NCBI GenBank assembly: GCA_012729395.1
Contig: JAAYDF010000175.1
Coordinates: 1 to 35,088, forward strand
Source: Phycisphaerae bacterium
GTDB taxonomy: Bacteria; Planctomycetota; Phycisphaerae; UBA1845; PWPN01
Reading direction: 5' to 3'
Length of the DNA stretch: 35,088 bases
In this document: piece after piece, positions 7,463-14,184 of the stretch
Layout of the letters: every line of letters begins with the position of its first letter
How positions within the stretch are numbered: the first letter of the stretch is position 1
Made by a program: the position numbers and the translations under genes
Notes under the pieces: generated by a model
What the model was told of the DNA's origin: nothing
What the model saw: the letters and a program-made list of their open reading frames with translations, nothing else
The model's database searches: none

Positions 7463-8871
7463 GGACACCGCCAGTACGCAGGTATCTGGGGCTTGTCACG
7501 ACCACGGTCTTGGTGACTTTGAGCGTCGCGATTGCTCTCTCTCTAACGCAAGCATGGGCCGAGCAGCCCTCCAGCTACTCTCCAGTGGTGATCAAGGAAA
7601 GCCTCGACACGACTATTGCCCGCATGTCGGCGGAGAAACCGGCGATCATGCAACGGCAGATGGACTTGCTGAAGGAACGGTACGACCTCGCGGATCGCGC
7701 CGCGGACAGCGTGACCATGTCGCGCGGCAAGGCGGTGCAGGCCGGCATCAGGGTCAGGCTGCCGGCTGGCATGACCTGGGAGAAGCTCGCCGCGATGAAA
7801 CCCGAGGAAATCCGCGAAAAAGGCTTGTTTCCCAAGGGTTTCCTGCCCTTGCCGCACCCCAATCATTCGGAAGGCGGCATGGTCTTTCCCCAGCACCACA
7901 TTGACGAGATCAAAGCTCAGGAAGATCGTGACCTGACCCGGTTTGACATGGACTACGATTTGCCGGCCCATCTGCTGCCTGAATACCCGCCCGCGATTTT
8001 CCTGACCACCCGCCCCGACTTGGGCGATGTCAGTCAAGGCAAGGTCGTCACCATCATGAATTACTACGAGCTGTTCAACGGGATCCTCAATCCCAAGCAG
8101 CTCGAAGGTTTGCGGTTGCTGGTGACGCCTTTCCCGCAGCAGCAGTTCAACCAGACCGAGGATCGGCGGTCGGCCAGGCCGCATCGCGGGGTGACCTGTT
8201 TCGACTGCCACGTCAACGGCCACACGAACGCGACCACGCACTTGGTGGGCGACATCAGGCCGCAGGAGTTCCGGCACGGTCTGGATACTCCGCCCTTGCG
8301 GGGTGTGAACGTTCAAAGGCTATTCGGCTCGCAGCGGGGCCTCAAGACCATCGAGGACTTCACCGAGTTCGAGCAGCGGGCCGCCTACTTCGACGGCGAC
8401 CCGGTCATCGCCACGAAGAAGGGCGTCAATGTGCTCGACCGCGGCAGTCAGGTGCATTTCATGGCCGAGTTCCAGGCTCTCTTGGATTTCCCGCCGGCAC
8501 CGAAACTGGATGTGTTTGGCCGGCTTGATCCGGACAAGGCGACCGAGTCCGAGCTGCGCGGCGAAGCGGTGTTCTTCGGCAAGAGCCGTTGTGCCGAGTG
8601 CCACCCGGCCCCGTACTACACCGACAACTTCATGCACAACATGCGCACGGAGCGTTTTTTCAAACCCCAGATGATCAACGGGCGGATGGCGAGCGCAGAC
8701 GGTCCGATCAAGACCTTCCCGCTGCGCGGGCTCAAGGACTCGCCACCGTACCTGCATGACCGTAGACTGTTGACCATCGAGGACACGGTTGAGTTTTTCA
8801 GTCTGGTTACCGGGGTGAAGCTGACCGAGCAGGAGAAGAAGGACCTCGTGGCGTTCCTGCGTTGTCTGTGA
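7459..8871 (+). CDS. Di-haem cytochrome c peroxidase-like protein, exported
   Basis: A 470-residue protein with an N-terminal signal peptide (about residues 1-34, core TTTVLVTLSVAIALSL). It has two c-type haem sites, CFDCH at 247-251 and CAECH at 378-382, and downstream motifs of the MauG/cytochrome c peroxidase group (TFPLRGLKDSPPYLHDRRL, then TIEDTVEFFSLV). It is longer than classical bacterial cytochrome c peroxidase (~340 residues), with ~210 residues ahead of the first haem. The likely role is periplasmic reduction of hydrogen peroxide with electrons from a cytochrome c, but a MauG-like oxidase cannot be excluded. Its start overlaps perR by four bases with a good site (GAGGAGG) inside the perR end, and bacterioferritin follows 202 bases later. 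Confidence 0.8.
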   Translation: MRTPPVRRYLGLVTTTVLVTLSVAIALSLTQAWAEQPSSYSPVVIKESLDTTIARMSAEKPAIMQRQMDLLKERYDLADRAADSVTMSRGKAVQAGIRVRLPAGMTWEKLAAMKPEEIREKGLFPKGFLPLPHPNHSEGGMVFPQHHIDEIKAQEDRDLTRFDMDYDLPAHLLPEYPPAIFLTTRPDLGDVSQGKVVTIMNYYELFNGILNPKQLEGLRLLVTPFPQQQFNQTEDRRSARPHRGVTCFDCHVNGHTNATTHLVGDIRPQEFRHGLDTPPLRGVNVQRLFGSQRGLKTIEDFTEFEQRAAYFDGDPVIATKKGVNVLDRGSQVHFMAEFQALLDFPPAPKLDVFGRLDPDKATESELRGEAVFFGKSRCAECHPAPYYTDNFMHNMRTERFFKPQMINGRMASADGPIKTFPLRGLKDSPPYLHDRRLLTIEDTVEFFSLVTGVKLTEQEKKDLVAFLRCL

Positions 8872-8892
8872 GGCCGGCAGCCGCGAGCCCGG

Positions 8893-9024
8893 CAGAGCCG
8901 CGACCACAGCAGAGCCGCGACCGTCAGGGAGCGGTTCCTCGCTGAGGAGGACCGCTTCCTGACGGGCGCGGCTCTGAAGAGGTTCCTTGCTGAGGAGGAC
9001 CGCTTCCTGACGGGCGCGGCTCTG
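8893..9024. repeat. Hairpin repeat (CAGAGCCGCG family), copy 1 with duplicated arms
   Basis: Arm 8910-8935 (CAGAGCCGCGACC...AGCGGT) pairs with 8951-8976 (ACCGCTTCC...CGGCTCTG) over 26 positions with about two mismatches, around a 15-base loop. A fragment of the left arm recurs at 8893-8904 and a full right arm at 8999-9024, so arms have been duplicated in place. The same repeat occurs at 22799-22867. It fills most of the gap between the peroxidase and bacterioferritin genes and would form a strong stem in a read-through transcript. Confidence 0.8.
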
Positions 9025-9073
9025 AGTGGGTTGCTGTGTAGTTTGGAATATGTGAGTCAGAGAGGAGTACAAC

Positions 9074-9568
9074 ATGGACCGGAAGAAGAGCATCGAGTTG
9101 TTGAACAAGGCGGTGGCCGACGAGTTGCAGGCGGTACATCAGTACATGTACTGGCATTTCCACCTGGACGACCAGGGCTTTGGCCCGCTGTCCGGGTTGC
9201 TGCGGCGGGTGGCGATCATGGAGATGGGGCACGTGGAGAAGCTGGCCGAGCGTATCCTCTTCCTCAAGGGAGACGTGGATATGGTCGTGGCCGCACCGGT
9301 CGAGCGGATCACTGAGGCGGAAGCCATCGTCGCTCGGGCCGCGGAGATGGAGCAGGGGGCGGTCGAGGTTTACAACAACTTCGCTCTCGAGTGCAGCAAG
9401 CACGCGGACTCGGCTTCGAAGCAGTTGTTTGAGACCTTGGTCAACGACGAGGAGGCCCACTTCGACGAGTTCGACAAGCAACTGGACAACATCAAGCGAT
9501 TTGGCCCGAACTACCTGGCGTTGCAGTCGTTCACGGCCGCGCCACCGGAGGGTGAGGCGGGCGCATAA
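9074..9568 (+). CDS. bfr: Bacterioferritin
   Basis: A 164-residue four-helix ferritin-like protein with AGGAG nine bases before ATG 9074. The ferroxidase residues match Escherichia coli bacterioferritin with a constant -1 offset: Glu17, Glu50, His53, Glu93, Glu126 and His129, plus Tyr24. The haem-ligand Met52 of E. coli Bfr corresponds to Met51 here (MEMGHVEK), so inter-subunit haem binding is possible. Length is close to the usual ~158, with a short Gly/Ala/Glu tail. Its function is to oxidise Fe(II) and store iron as a mineral in a 24-subunit shell in the cytoplasm, limiting peroxide-driven radical formation. It lies downstream of the PerR-type regulator and the peroxidase and is probably in the same stress response, though the 202-base repeat-filled gap may hold its own promoter. 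Confidence 0.88.
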   Translation: MDRKKSIELLNKAVADELQAVHQYMYWHFHLDDQGFGPLSGLLRRVAIMEMGHVEKLAERILFLKGDVDMVVAAPVERITEAEAIVARAAEMEQGAVEVYNNFALECSKHADSASKQLFETLVNDEEAHFDEFDKQLDNIKRFGPNYLALQSFTAAPPEGEAGA

Positions 9569-9622
9569 AGCCGTGCCGGCGGTCTGAGCCGCTCGCCGTG
9601 CGATCAGAAGCGATTGTTGCAG

Positions 9623-9644
9623 TGGCCGCCGATTCCGGCGGCCA
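9623..9644 (+). terminator. Rho-independent-type terminator after bfr
   Basis: TGGCCGCCG (9623-9631) and CGGCGGCCA (9636-9644) form a perfect 9-bp stem with loop ATTC, followed by a T-rich stretch (TTTGCTTT). It sits 55 bases after the bfr stop codon. Confidence 0.65.
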
Positions 9645-9710
9645 TTTGCTTTGGGTGTAACTCGCTGGACGCCTGGCTCCTGCGGCAAAATGGCGAATGC
9701 CCAAGGCCCA

Positions 9711-9820
9711 ATGACCAGTCAATGACCAAACCCGAAGCCAGAACGCCAACCGCGGGCGGGGACGTTCGTCATTGGTCATTCAGACTTCATTGGTCATTGG
9801 GGCTTCGCCATTGGTCATTT
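9711..9820. repeat. Cluster of TGGTCATT/AATGACCA repeats
   Basis: Five copies of an ATTGGTCATT-like word occur in both orientations: ATGACCA 9711, AATGACCAA 9721, ATTGGTCATT 9771, CATTGGTCATTGG 9788 and CATTGGTCATT 9809, with GGGGCTTCG between the last two. The low-complexity pattern is unlike the flanking coding DNA. The 9569-9910 interval contains this cluster, the bfr terminator and one palindromic element, but no gene. Confidence 0.65.
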
Positions 9821-9854
9821 CGTCCGCGGATCGCAAGCTGCGCCCATTTGCTTT

Positions 9855-9913
9855 TCACGAACGACGCCGGTCGCCACGGGGGGCGACCGCTACGCCATGC
9901 GTGAACTGCTCTA
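9855..9913. repeat. Palindromic element (TAGAGCATTTCACG family), short copy
   Basis: The outer parts TTCACGA (9855-9860 region) and CGTGAACTGCTCTA (9900-9913) are inverted, and the inner arms GGTCGCC (9869-9876 region) and GGCGACC (9882-9888 region) form a hairpin, followed by GCTACGCC. The right end differs from the copy ending at 12593 (CGTGAAATGCTCTA) at one base. Its last three bases, CTA, are the stop codon TAG of the minus-strand gene that ends here. Confidence 0.7.
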
Positions 9914-11089
9914 TCGCGCCTCGCGTGAGGCGTAGCGGCAAGCCTGGCGGATCCACTCGAGCCGTGTCAGCGGGAGAAGGCCGTAGTTGTAGATATTCGC
10001 CGAGCGGATTCCCTGCTCGACGGCGCTTCGCATCATGGCGACGAGTTCCGCGGCGTCCGAGCAGGGCGGTGTGCAGGCGCTCAGTCCGACCTCGACCCGC
10101 GTGACGTCGCCGGTGTCGGCCGTCGCCGCTCGCACCGCCGTCGCCAGCCGTTGCGGATCGTTGACGTAGCAGGGGGCCAGCAGGGCATCACATGTCGCCG
10201 CCAGTTCGGCGAAGTCGGTTGCCCCCCACAGCGGCGGACCGCTGCGATGCACGATCAGGCGGCACGGGCATGTGGTTCGGATCAACTTGATCAGCGAGGT
10301 CACCTGCTTGCGGCGCCAGTTGGCATAAGCGGCCAGGGCCGGCTCGCGGTCGAGCAGCTCGTCCGGCTCTGTGGCCAGCGGCTCGCCCGATGCAAGAACA
10401 CCTTCCAGATAGCGGGTTGCCACTTTGGCCGCCTCCGCCACGTCCACGCCTTCGCGGGTGGCCAACTGCCGACACGATTCGCAGAAACACAGCCCCCGCA
10501 GCCAATCGCCGGCCGGCCCGCAGGCGAACCCCTCCTTCTCGTGATGATGGGCATGGAGGTCCGTCGGGAAGCTTGCCCGCTCGAGCTCGATGGCCTCGAA
10601 ACCGTAATGCGTGCCCAGATCCTCGACCATCCCGCGCAGGCACTCGCGCACATCCAGATTGCTCGGGCACAGCCACGCCGGGCTGACCGCCCCGAACACG
10701 TCCTTCACTCCGCCGGCCGGATAACGCTCGACCATCGCCGAGCCATGGCAGCAGACGTGCCATGCACGCAGCGTCAGACCTCGCTTGGTGCACGCCTCGG
10801 CCACCGCCGCGAGCGGGTTGGTTTTGCGCAGCCACTGGGCCACCACCGGCCGCATGCGCGTCGATGCATAGCAGGCACCCTGCGGTTGGAATTGTGACCC
10901 GCCGGCGGAGATGAACCGCCGTGGACCGTTTGACGCGTGCGAGCGGAGTTGATCCACGCGGTGGTAATTCGTCGCCACGCTGATTCCGGTGATGCCCGCT
11001 TCGCCCTGGAGTCGATCCAGAACTCCGTCGATCCCCTCGTCGACCAAGTCCCACAGGTAGCACCATAGATGAGTCTGAAAGGTTGCCAT
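9911..11089 (-). CDS. Unknown protein, possible TIM-barrel glycoside-hydrolase-like
   Basis: A 392-residue protein without signal peptide, starting at ATG 11089. I do not recognise a characterised family. The pattern of strands ending in acidic or aromatic residues (GISVATNYH near 35, LRAWHVCCHGS near 107, EAIELERASF near 165) is what one expects of an (alpha/beta)8 barrel related to glycoside hydrolases; Glu168 or Glu170 could be catalytic. A Cys cluster CFCESC (201-206) after a run of His (AHHHEK) could bind metal. Other ends include CRLIVHRSG and LSACTPPC. The last codons and the stop (TAG 9911-9913) merge into a palindromic repeat, so the natural C-terminus may have been altered. It is transcribed divergently from the ion transporter gene. 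Confidence 0.6.
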   Translation of the reverse strand: MATFQTHLWCYLWDLVDEGIDGVLDRLQGEAGITGISVATNYHRVDQLRSHASNGPRRFISAGGSQFQPQGACYASTRMRPVVAQWLRKTNPLAAVAEACTKRGLTLRAWHVCCHGSAMVERYPAGGVKDVFGAVSPAWLCPSNLDVRECLRGMVEDLGTHYGFEAIELERASFPTDLHAHHHEKEGFACGPAGDWLRGLCFCESCRQLATREGVDVAEAAKVATRYLEGVLASGEPLATEPDELLDREPALAAYANWRRKQVTSLIKLIRTTCPCRLIVHRSGPPLWGATDFAELAATCDALLAPCYVNDPQRLATAVRAATADTGDVTRVEVGLSACTPPCSDAAELVAMMRSAVEQGIRSANIYNYGLLPLTRLEWIRQACRYASREAR

Positions 11090-11096
11090 CGCCGCA

Positions 11097-11126
11097 GTGA
11101 TACGCCACACCTGCCCGCCAAGTCAA
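11097..11126 (-). promoter_or_regulatory. Candidate promoter giving a leaderless transcript
   Basis: On the minus strand TTGACT (11121-11126) is 18 bases from TATCAC (11097-11102). The expected start of transcription, about seven bases further, falls on or next to the ATG at 11089. No ribosome site precedes that ATG, so a leaderless mRNA is possible. This is an inference from spacing only. Confidence 0.4.
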
Positions 11127-11263
11127 CCCGGGGCGAAATGTCGGCAGGCGTTGCCCAGGGAACCTACAGCGGCCGCATCCTTCGTTTGCACGGATAAAAC
11201 CGTCTGCTCTCGCTACGCCCCGCTTGAGTTCGCCGCCCGAGGCAGGTATGAATAGCCGCGCAT

Positions 11264-12481
11264 ATGGACACCATGGTGCTGATTGTCTTTGGTTTCGTCT
11301 ACCTGGGCATGATCCTCGGCCGCATTCCTGGTTTGGCCCTGGACCGCACCGGCGTTGCTCTGCTTGGCGTCATCGTCTTGCTGGCGACGGGGCGAGCCAC
11401 GACCGAGTCGGCTTGGTCCGCGGTGGACGTCGGCACCATGGCTTTGCTCCTCGGCTTGATGATCGTCTCGGCCCAGTTTCGCCTCGGCGGCTGCTACGCC
11501 CGGATTGCCCGCGCTCTGGCTGAAGCCGACGTGTCTCCCTCGATGTTGCTCGCTTTGCTCATCGGGATCACCGGCCTGCTCGCGGCTGTGCTGTGCAACG
11601 ACATCGTCTGCCTGGCCATGGCCCCCGTGCTCGTCGAGGGCTGCGAACGCCGCAAACTCAACCCCGTGCCTTTCCTGCTCGCTCTGGCGTGTGCCTCAAA
11701 CGTGGGATCGGCGGCCACGCTCATCGGTAATCCGCAGAACATCCTGATCGGGCAGAAGCTGCAAATGCCGTTCGCGGGCTATCTAGTCATGGCCTTGGTG
11801 CCATCGATCCTCGGTTTGGCGGCCATCTGGTGGGTGATTGGCCATCTGGCCCGCGGGCAATGGCATAAGGATATGACGCCGACGCCGGCTGAGGCCCCAC
11901 CCTTCAACGTGTGGCAGACGGGCAAAGGGGTGACCGTTCTGGCGACTCTCATGGCCGTCTTTCTGTTTACTGCTTGGCCGCGCGAGCTGTGTGCCCTCGC
12001 GGCCGGCGGCCTGCTGATGACCAGCCGCCGCCTTGCCTCGCGACGTATTCTGGCCCTGATCGACTGGCAGTTGCTCGTGCTCTTCGTGGGACTGTTCGTG
12101 GTCAACGACGTACTCGCCTCGTCGGGTACCCTGGGAGAACTTTTTGCCATTCTGCGGTCCGGCGGGCTCGACTTGGGCCGGCCGGTGCCGCTCTTCGTGA
12201 CCACCGCTGTGCTGTCCAATCTCGTGTCCAACGTGCCCGCTGTCATGCTCCTCCTACCCGTCGCAAGCCATCCTTTGGCTGGCGCCATCTTGGCGCTCTC
12301 CAGCACGCTCGCGGGGAATCTCCTCGTCGTCGGCAGCATCGCCAATATCATCGTGATCGATCAGGCCGCCCGCATGGGCGTGACCATCACCTGGCGCGAT
12401 CACGCTCGCGTCGGAATCCCCGTGACCCTGCTGACCTTGGCGATCGCCGGTGCGTGGCTGGTCGCGTGGTCTCTCGTTTAG
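11264..12481 (+). CDS. ArsB/NhaD-type ion transporter (IT superfamily permease)
   Basis: A 405-residue integral membrane protein with about 10-11 hydrophobic segments. The signature SNVGSAATLIGNPQNILIG (about 145-163) is characteristic of the ArsB/NhaD branch of the ion transporter superfamily, and a second inverted-half copy is seen as SNLVSNVPAVMLLLP (about 316-330). The family includes arsenite exporters, Na+/H+ antiporters and dicarboxylate or phosphate permeases; no arsenic gene (arsR, arsC, arsA) is adjacent, so the substrate is open. The ATG at 11264 lacks a clear ribosome site. The stop codon TAG (12479-12481) is the first three bases of a palindromic repeat. Confidence 0.8.
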   Translation: MDTMVLIVFGFVYLGMILGRIPGLALDRTGVALLGVIVLLATGRATTESAWSAVDVGTMALLLGLMIVSAQFRLGGCYARIARALAEADVSPSMLLALLIGITGLLAAVLCNDIVCLAMAPVLVEGCERRKLNPVPFLLALACASNVGSAATLIGNPQNILIGQKLQMPFAGYLVMALVPSILGLAAIWWVIGHLARGQWHKDMTPTPAEAPPFNVWQTGKGVTVLATLMAVFLFTAWPRELCALAAGGLLMTSRRLASRRILALIDWQLLVLFVGLFVVNDVLASSGTLGELFAILRSGGLDLGRPVPLFVTTAVLSNLVSNVPAVMLLLPVASHPLAGAILALSSTLAGNLLVVGSIANIIVIDQAARMGVTITWRDHARVGIPVTLLTLAIAGAWLVAWSLV

Positions 12482-12593
12482 AGCATTGCACGATTCATTG
12501 TAGCGGTCGCCCCCCGTGGCGACCGGCGTATTCCTTGCGAGTTCGCGGGTCACCAGGGGCGGCGGCCGCTACGCCATTGCGTGAAATGCTCTA
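12479..12593. repeat. MITE-like palindromic element, copy 2
   Basis: The left end TAGAGCATTGCACG (from 12479) and right end CGTGAAATGCTCTA (to 12593) are inverted copies with one mismatch. Internal GTAGCGGTCGCC and its degenerate complement (GGCGGCCGCTACGCC) continue the palindrome. There is no open frame inside, so it is non-autonomous. It abuts the next copy through a shared CTAG at 12591-12594. Its first three bases are the transporter stop codon. Confidence 0.8.
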
Positions 12594-12738
12594 GAGCATT
12601 TCACGATTCATTGTAGCGGTCGCCCGCTCCGCCGCGGCCTACGTGGCGTGGCGGACAGGCGGAGGCGACCGGCGTGTCTGTTGAGAATCCAGCGTCCTCC
12701 AGAGCCGGTGGCCGCCACACAACCTCGTGAAACGCTTA
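12592..12738. repeat. MITE-like palindromic element, copy 3 (divergent right end)
   Basis: The left end TAGAGCATTTCACG (from 12592) continues with GATTCATTGTAGCGGTCGCC, as in copy 2. The right end is a diverged inverted copy, CGTGAAACGCTTA (12726-12738), one base shorter. The middle holds an unrelated GC-rich stretch with its own inverted repeat around 12630-12670. Its last three bases (TTA) form the stop codon of the minus-strand gene that ends at 12736. Confidence 0.7.
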
Positions 12739-13761
12739 GGGGGCATCCACAAGCCGCACGATCTGGTTGAGCTTGGGCAGTGACATGTAGATGTCGTTGC
12801 CGTCCGCGGAGATGGCAAGCTCGTCGTCCTCCGACGTTTCCGCGGTGGTGTACCCGACGCCGAAGGTCATGGTCTGATCCGCGGGGGAGAAAATCAGCAC
12901 GCCGTTCAGCTCGCTGCCGCTGGCCAGATTGTGCCGGGCACGCATGACCAAGTCGCCATTGTTCCCGACGATGAACGAGTGGATACCGTACCGTTCGCTG
13001 CCGGGCACGAAGGTGGGGCTGCCATCGGTGGCGATGGTCTGCAAACCGGGAATTGTGTTCGCCAGCGTACCTCGGGAACTGTACAGGACGGGTCCCGGCC
13101 CGAAGGCCAGGTGGTGTGCGTTGCGATTCGTCGTGCCAAGCAAGGGGTTATTGACCCGGGTGACCGCTCGATCGCCCTCGACGTCGATGGCGGCGAGTCT
13201 GGAGAAGGTGGTTTCCTGCCCGACGAGCAACTGCCCGGGCTGGATCTGCTCGCCGACGAAGTCATCCGGCACGATGGTCATGGTCTCCGCCTTGATGTTC
13301 GACGAGGAGGTGATCAGGCCGTTGAACGGCTGCGCATCCCCACCGGCGGGCGGAACGACGGCCAGCCTGACGCAGCAGCTTGAGCCGATCCAGAACTCAC
13401 CGCTTTCCGTGATGGCCAGTACGAGCGAATCGCTGCCGGTCCCGAAGATGGCGGGCGTGGCCAGATTCTCAGCGCCGAACGGCTGCATTTGCGACAGATC
13501 GTCCCCTTCGTCCAGAGGCCCGAACAGCCCTGTGCGGTTGACCGCGAAGAGTGCCCCGTCGGATGGGCGCAGGGCGATGCCGCTGGCCCCGCCCGTGTTC
13601 GTCACGTGGGCGATCGCCTGAAGCGTCTCGGTCTGGGCTGCGTTGCCCCCGTGGCCGGGATCGCCGGTATCGGGCGGCCCGACGGTCCCAGGGCACGTGA
13701 TGCCCAGGCAGACCAGCAGGCAGGTTGAACAGCCCCACACATGCAGCAGCTTTCTGTTCAT
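12736..13761 (-). CDS. Secreted protein of unknown function, beta-propeller-like
   Basis: A 341-residue protein started at ATG 13761, eight bases after AAGGAGG. It has a signal peptide (LLHVWGCSTCLLVCLGITC); the Cys after LGIT could be a lipidation site but the box is not canonical. A Gly/Asp/Pro linker (PPDTGDPGHGG) follows. The mature part repeats short segments such as ASGIALRPSDGALFAVNRTG, LVLAITESGEFWIGS, HHLAFGPGPVLYSSRG and DDELAISADGNDIYMS, spaced like blades of a YVTN/NHL-type beta-propeller, so it may bind a partner or ligand outside the cytoplasm. No catalytic motif is seen. Its stop codon TAA lies in the end of a palindromic repeat. Confidence 0.6.
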   Translation of the reverse strand: MNRKLLHVWGCSTCLLVCLGITCPGTVGPPDTGDPGHGGNAAQTETLQAIAHVTNTGGASGIALRPSDGALFAVNRTGLFGPLDEGDDLSQMQPFGAENLATPAIFGTGSDSLVLAITESGEFWIGSSCCVRLAVVPPAGGDAQPFNGLITSSSNIKAETMTIVPDDFVGEQIQPGQLLVGQETTFSRLAAIDVEGDRAVTRVNNPLLGTTNRNAHHLAFGPGPVLYSSRGTLANTIPGLQTIATDGSPTFVPGSERYGIHSFIVGNNGDLVMRARHNLASGSELNGVLIFSPADQTMTFGVGYTTAETSEDDELAISADGNDIYMSLPKLNQIVRLVDAP

Positions 13762-14184
13762 GGGATTGCCTCCTTGATGCGGCTGAAGGGACAGAGGATT
13801 TCGCCTGGACGGCAGCACGATACGGGAATTGCGTGCAACAAGCTCTCGGGGCAACCCACCTCGATCACCCGAGGAACTCATCTTCACCTGCGGTCAAAGG
13901 CTGTCGTCCGATTTCGCGGAATCAGCCCGGCTCGCCGGGAGCCCGTGGACTACCCACGGGCAGCATGCGCTCACTATATCCCCGGTTTCCGGCTTTTCCA
14001 AGAGCGAGAACAGGGCGCATTTTCTGTGTAGGGGCAGGCCTCATCCGTGTGGTACTGCTCTGTGAGCAGTGTTTTTTTGGGGGAGGGGCGCTGCTGACCC
14101 GGCAGTGGCACACGACAGTGCGTGCCAGGCCCGCCAGTCGCCACGTTTCGGTGGATGCACCCGCGGGAACAGCTCCAGTTTCGC
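13762..14184. other. Intergenic region with leader and repeat remnants
   Basis: No gene is supported. The left part is the leader and promoter of the secreted protein. The right part has a perfect hairpin ACTGCTC (14054-14060)/GAGCAGT (14064-14070) followed by a run of seven T, and then GCAGTGGCACACG (14103 region), the same words as in the 23.1-23.4 kb tandem array. It therefore appears to be a decayed copy of that repeat rather than a terminator, since no plus-strand gene ends before it. Confidence 0.5.
13973..14001 (-). promoter_or_regulatory. Strong sigma70-type promoter with long leader
   Basis: On the minus strand TTGGAA (13996-14001) is 17 bases from TATAGT (13973-13978). The predicted transcript has a leader of about 205 bases before ATG 13761. 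That leader contains a perfect 8-bp hairpin, GCCCGTGG (13941-13948)/CCACGGGC (13954-13961), and the smaller hairpin GGCTC/GAGCC (13929-13943), which cannot form fully together since they share bases. Confidence 0.6.

Noticed and set aside
14054-14078. Terminator (hairpin followed by seven T)
   Set aside because: It would act on the plus strand, where no gene ends upstream; neighbouring words match the dispersed repeat, so it is better read as a repeat remnant.
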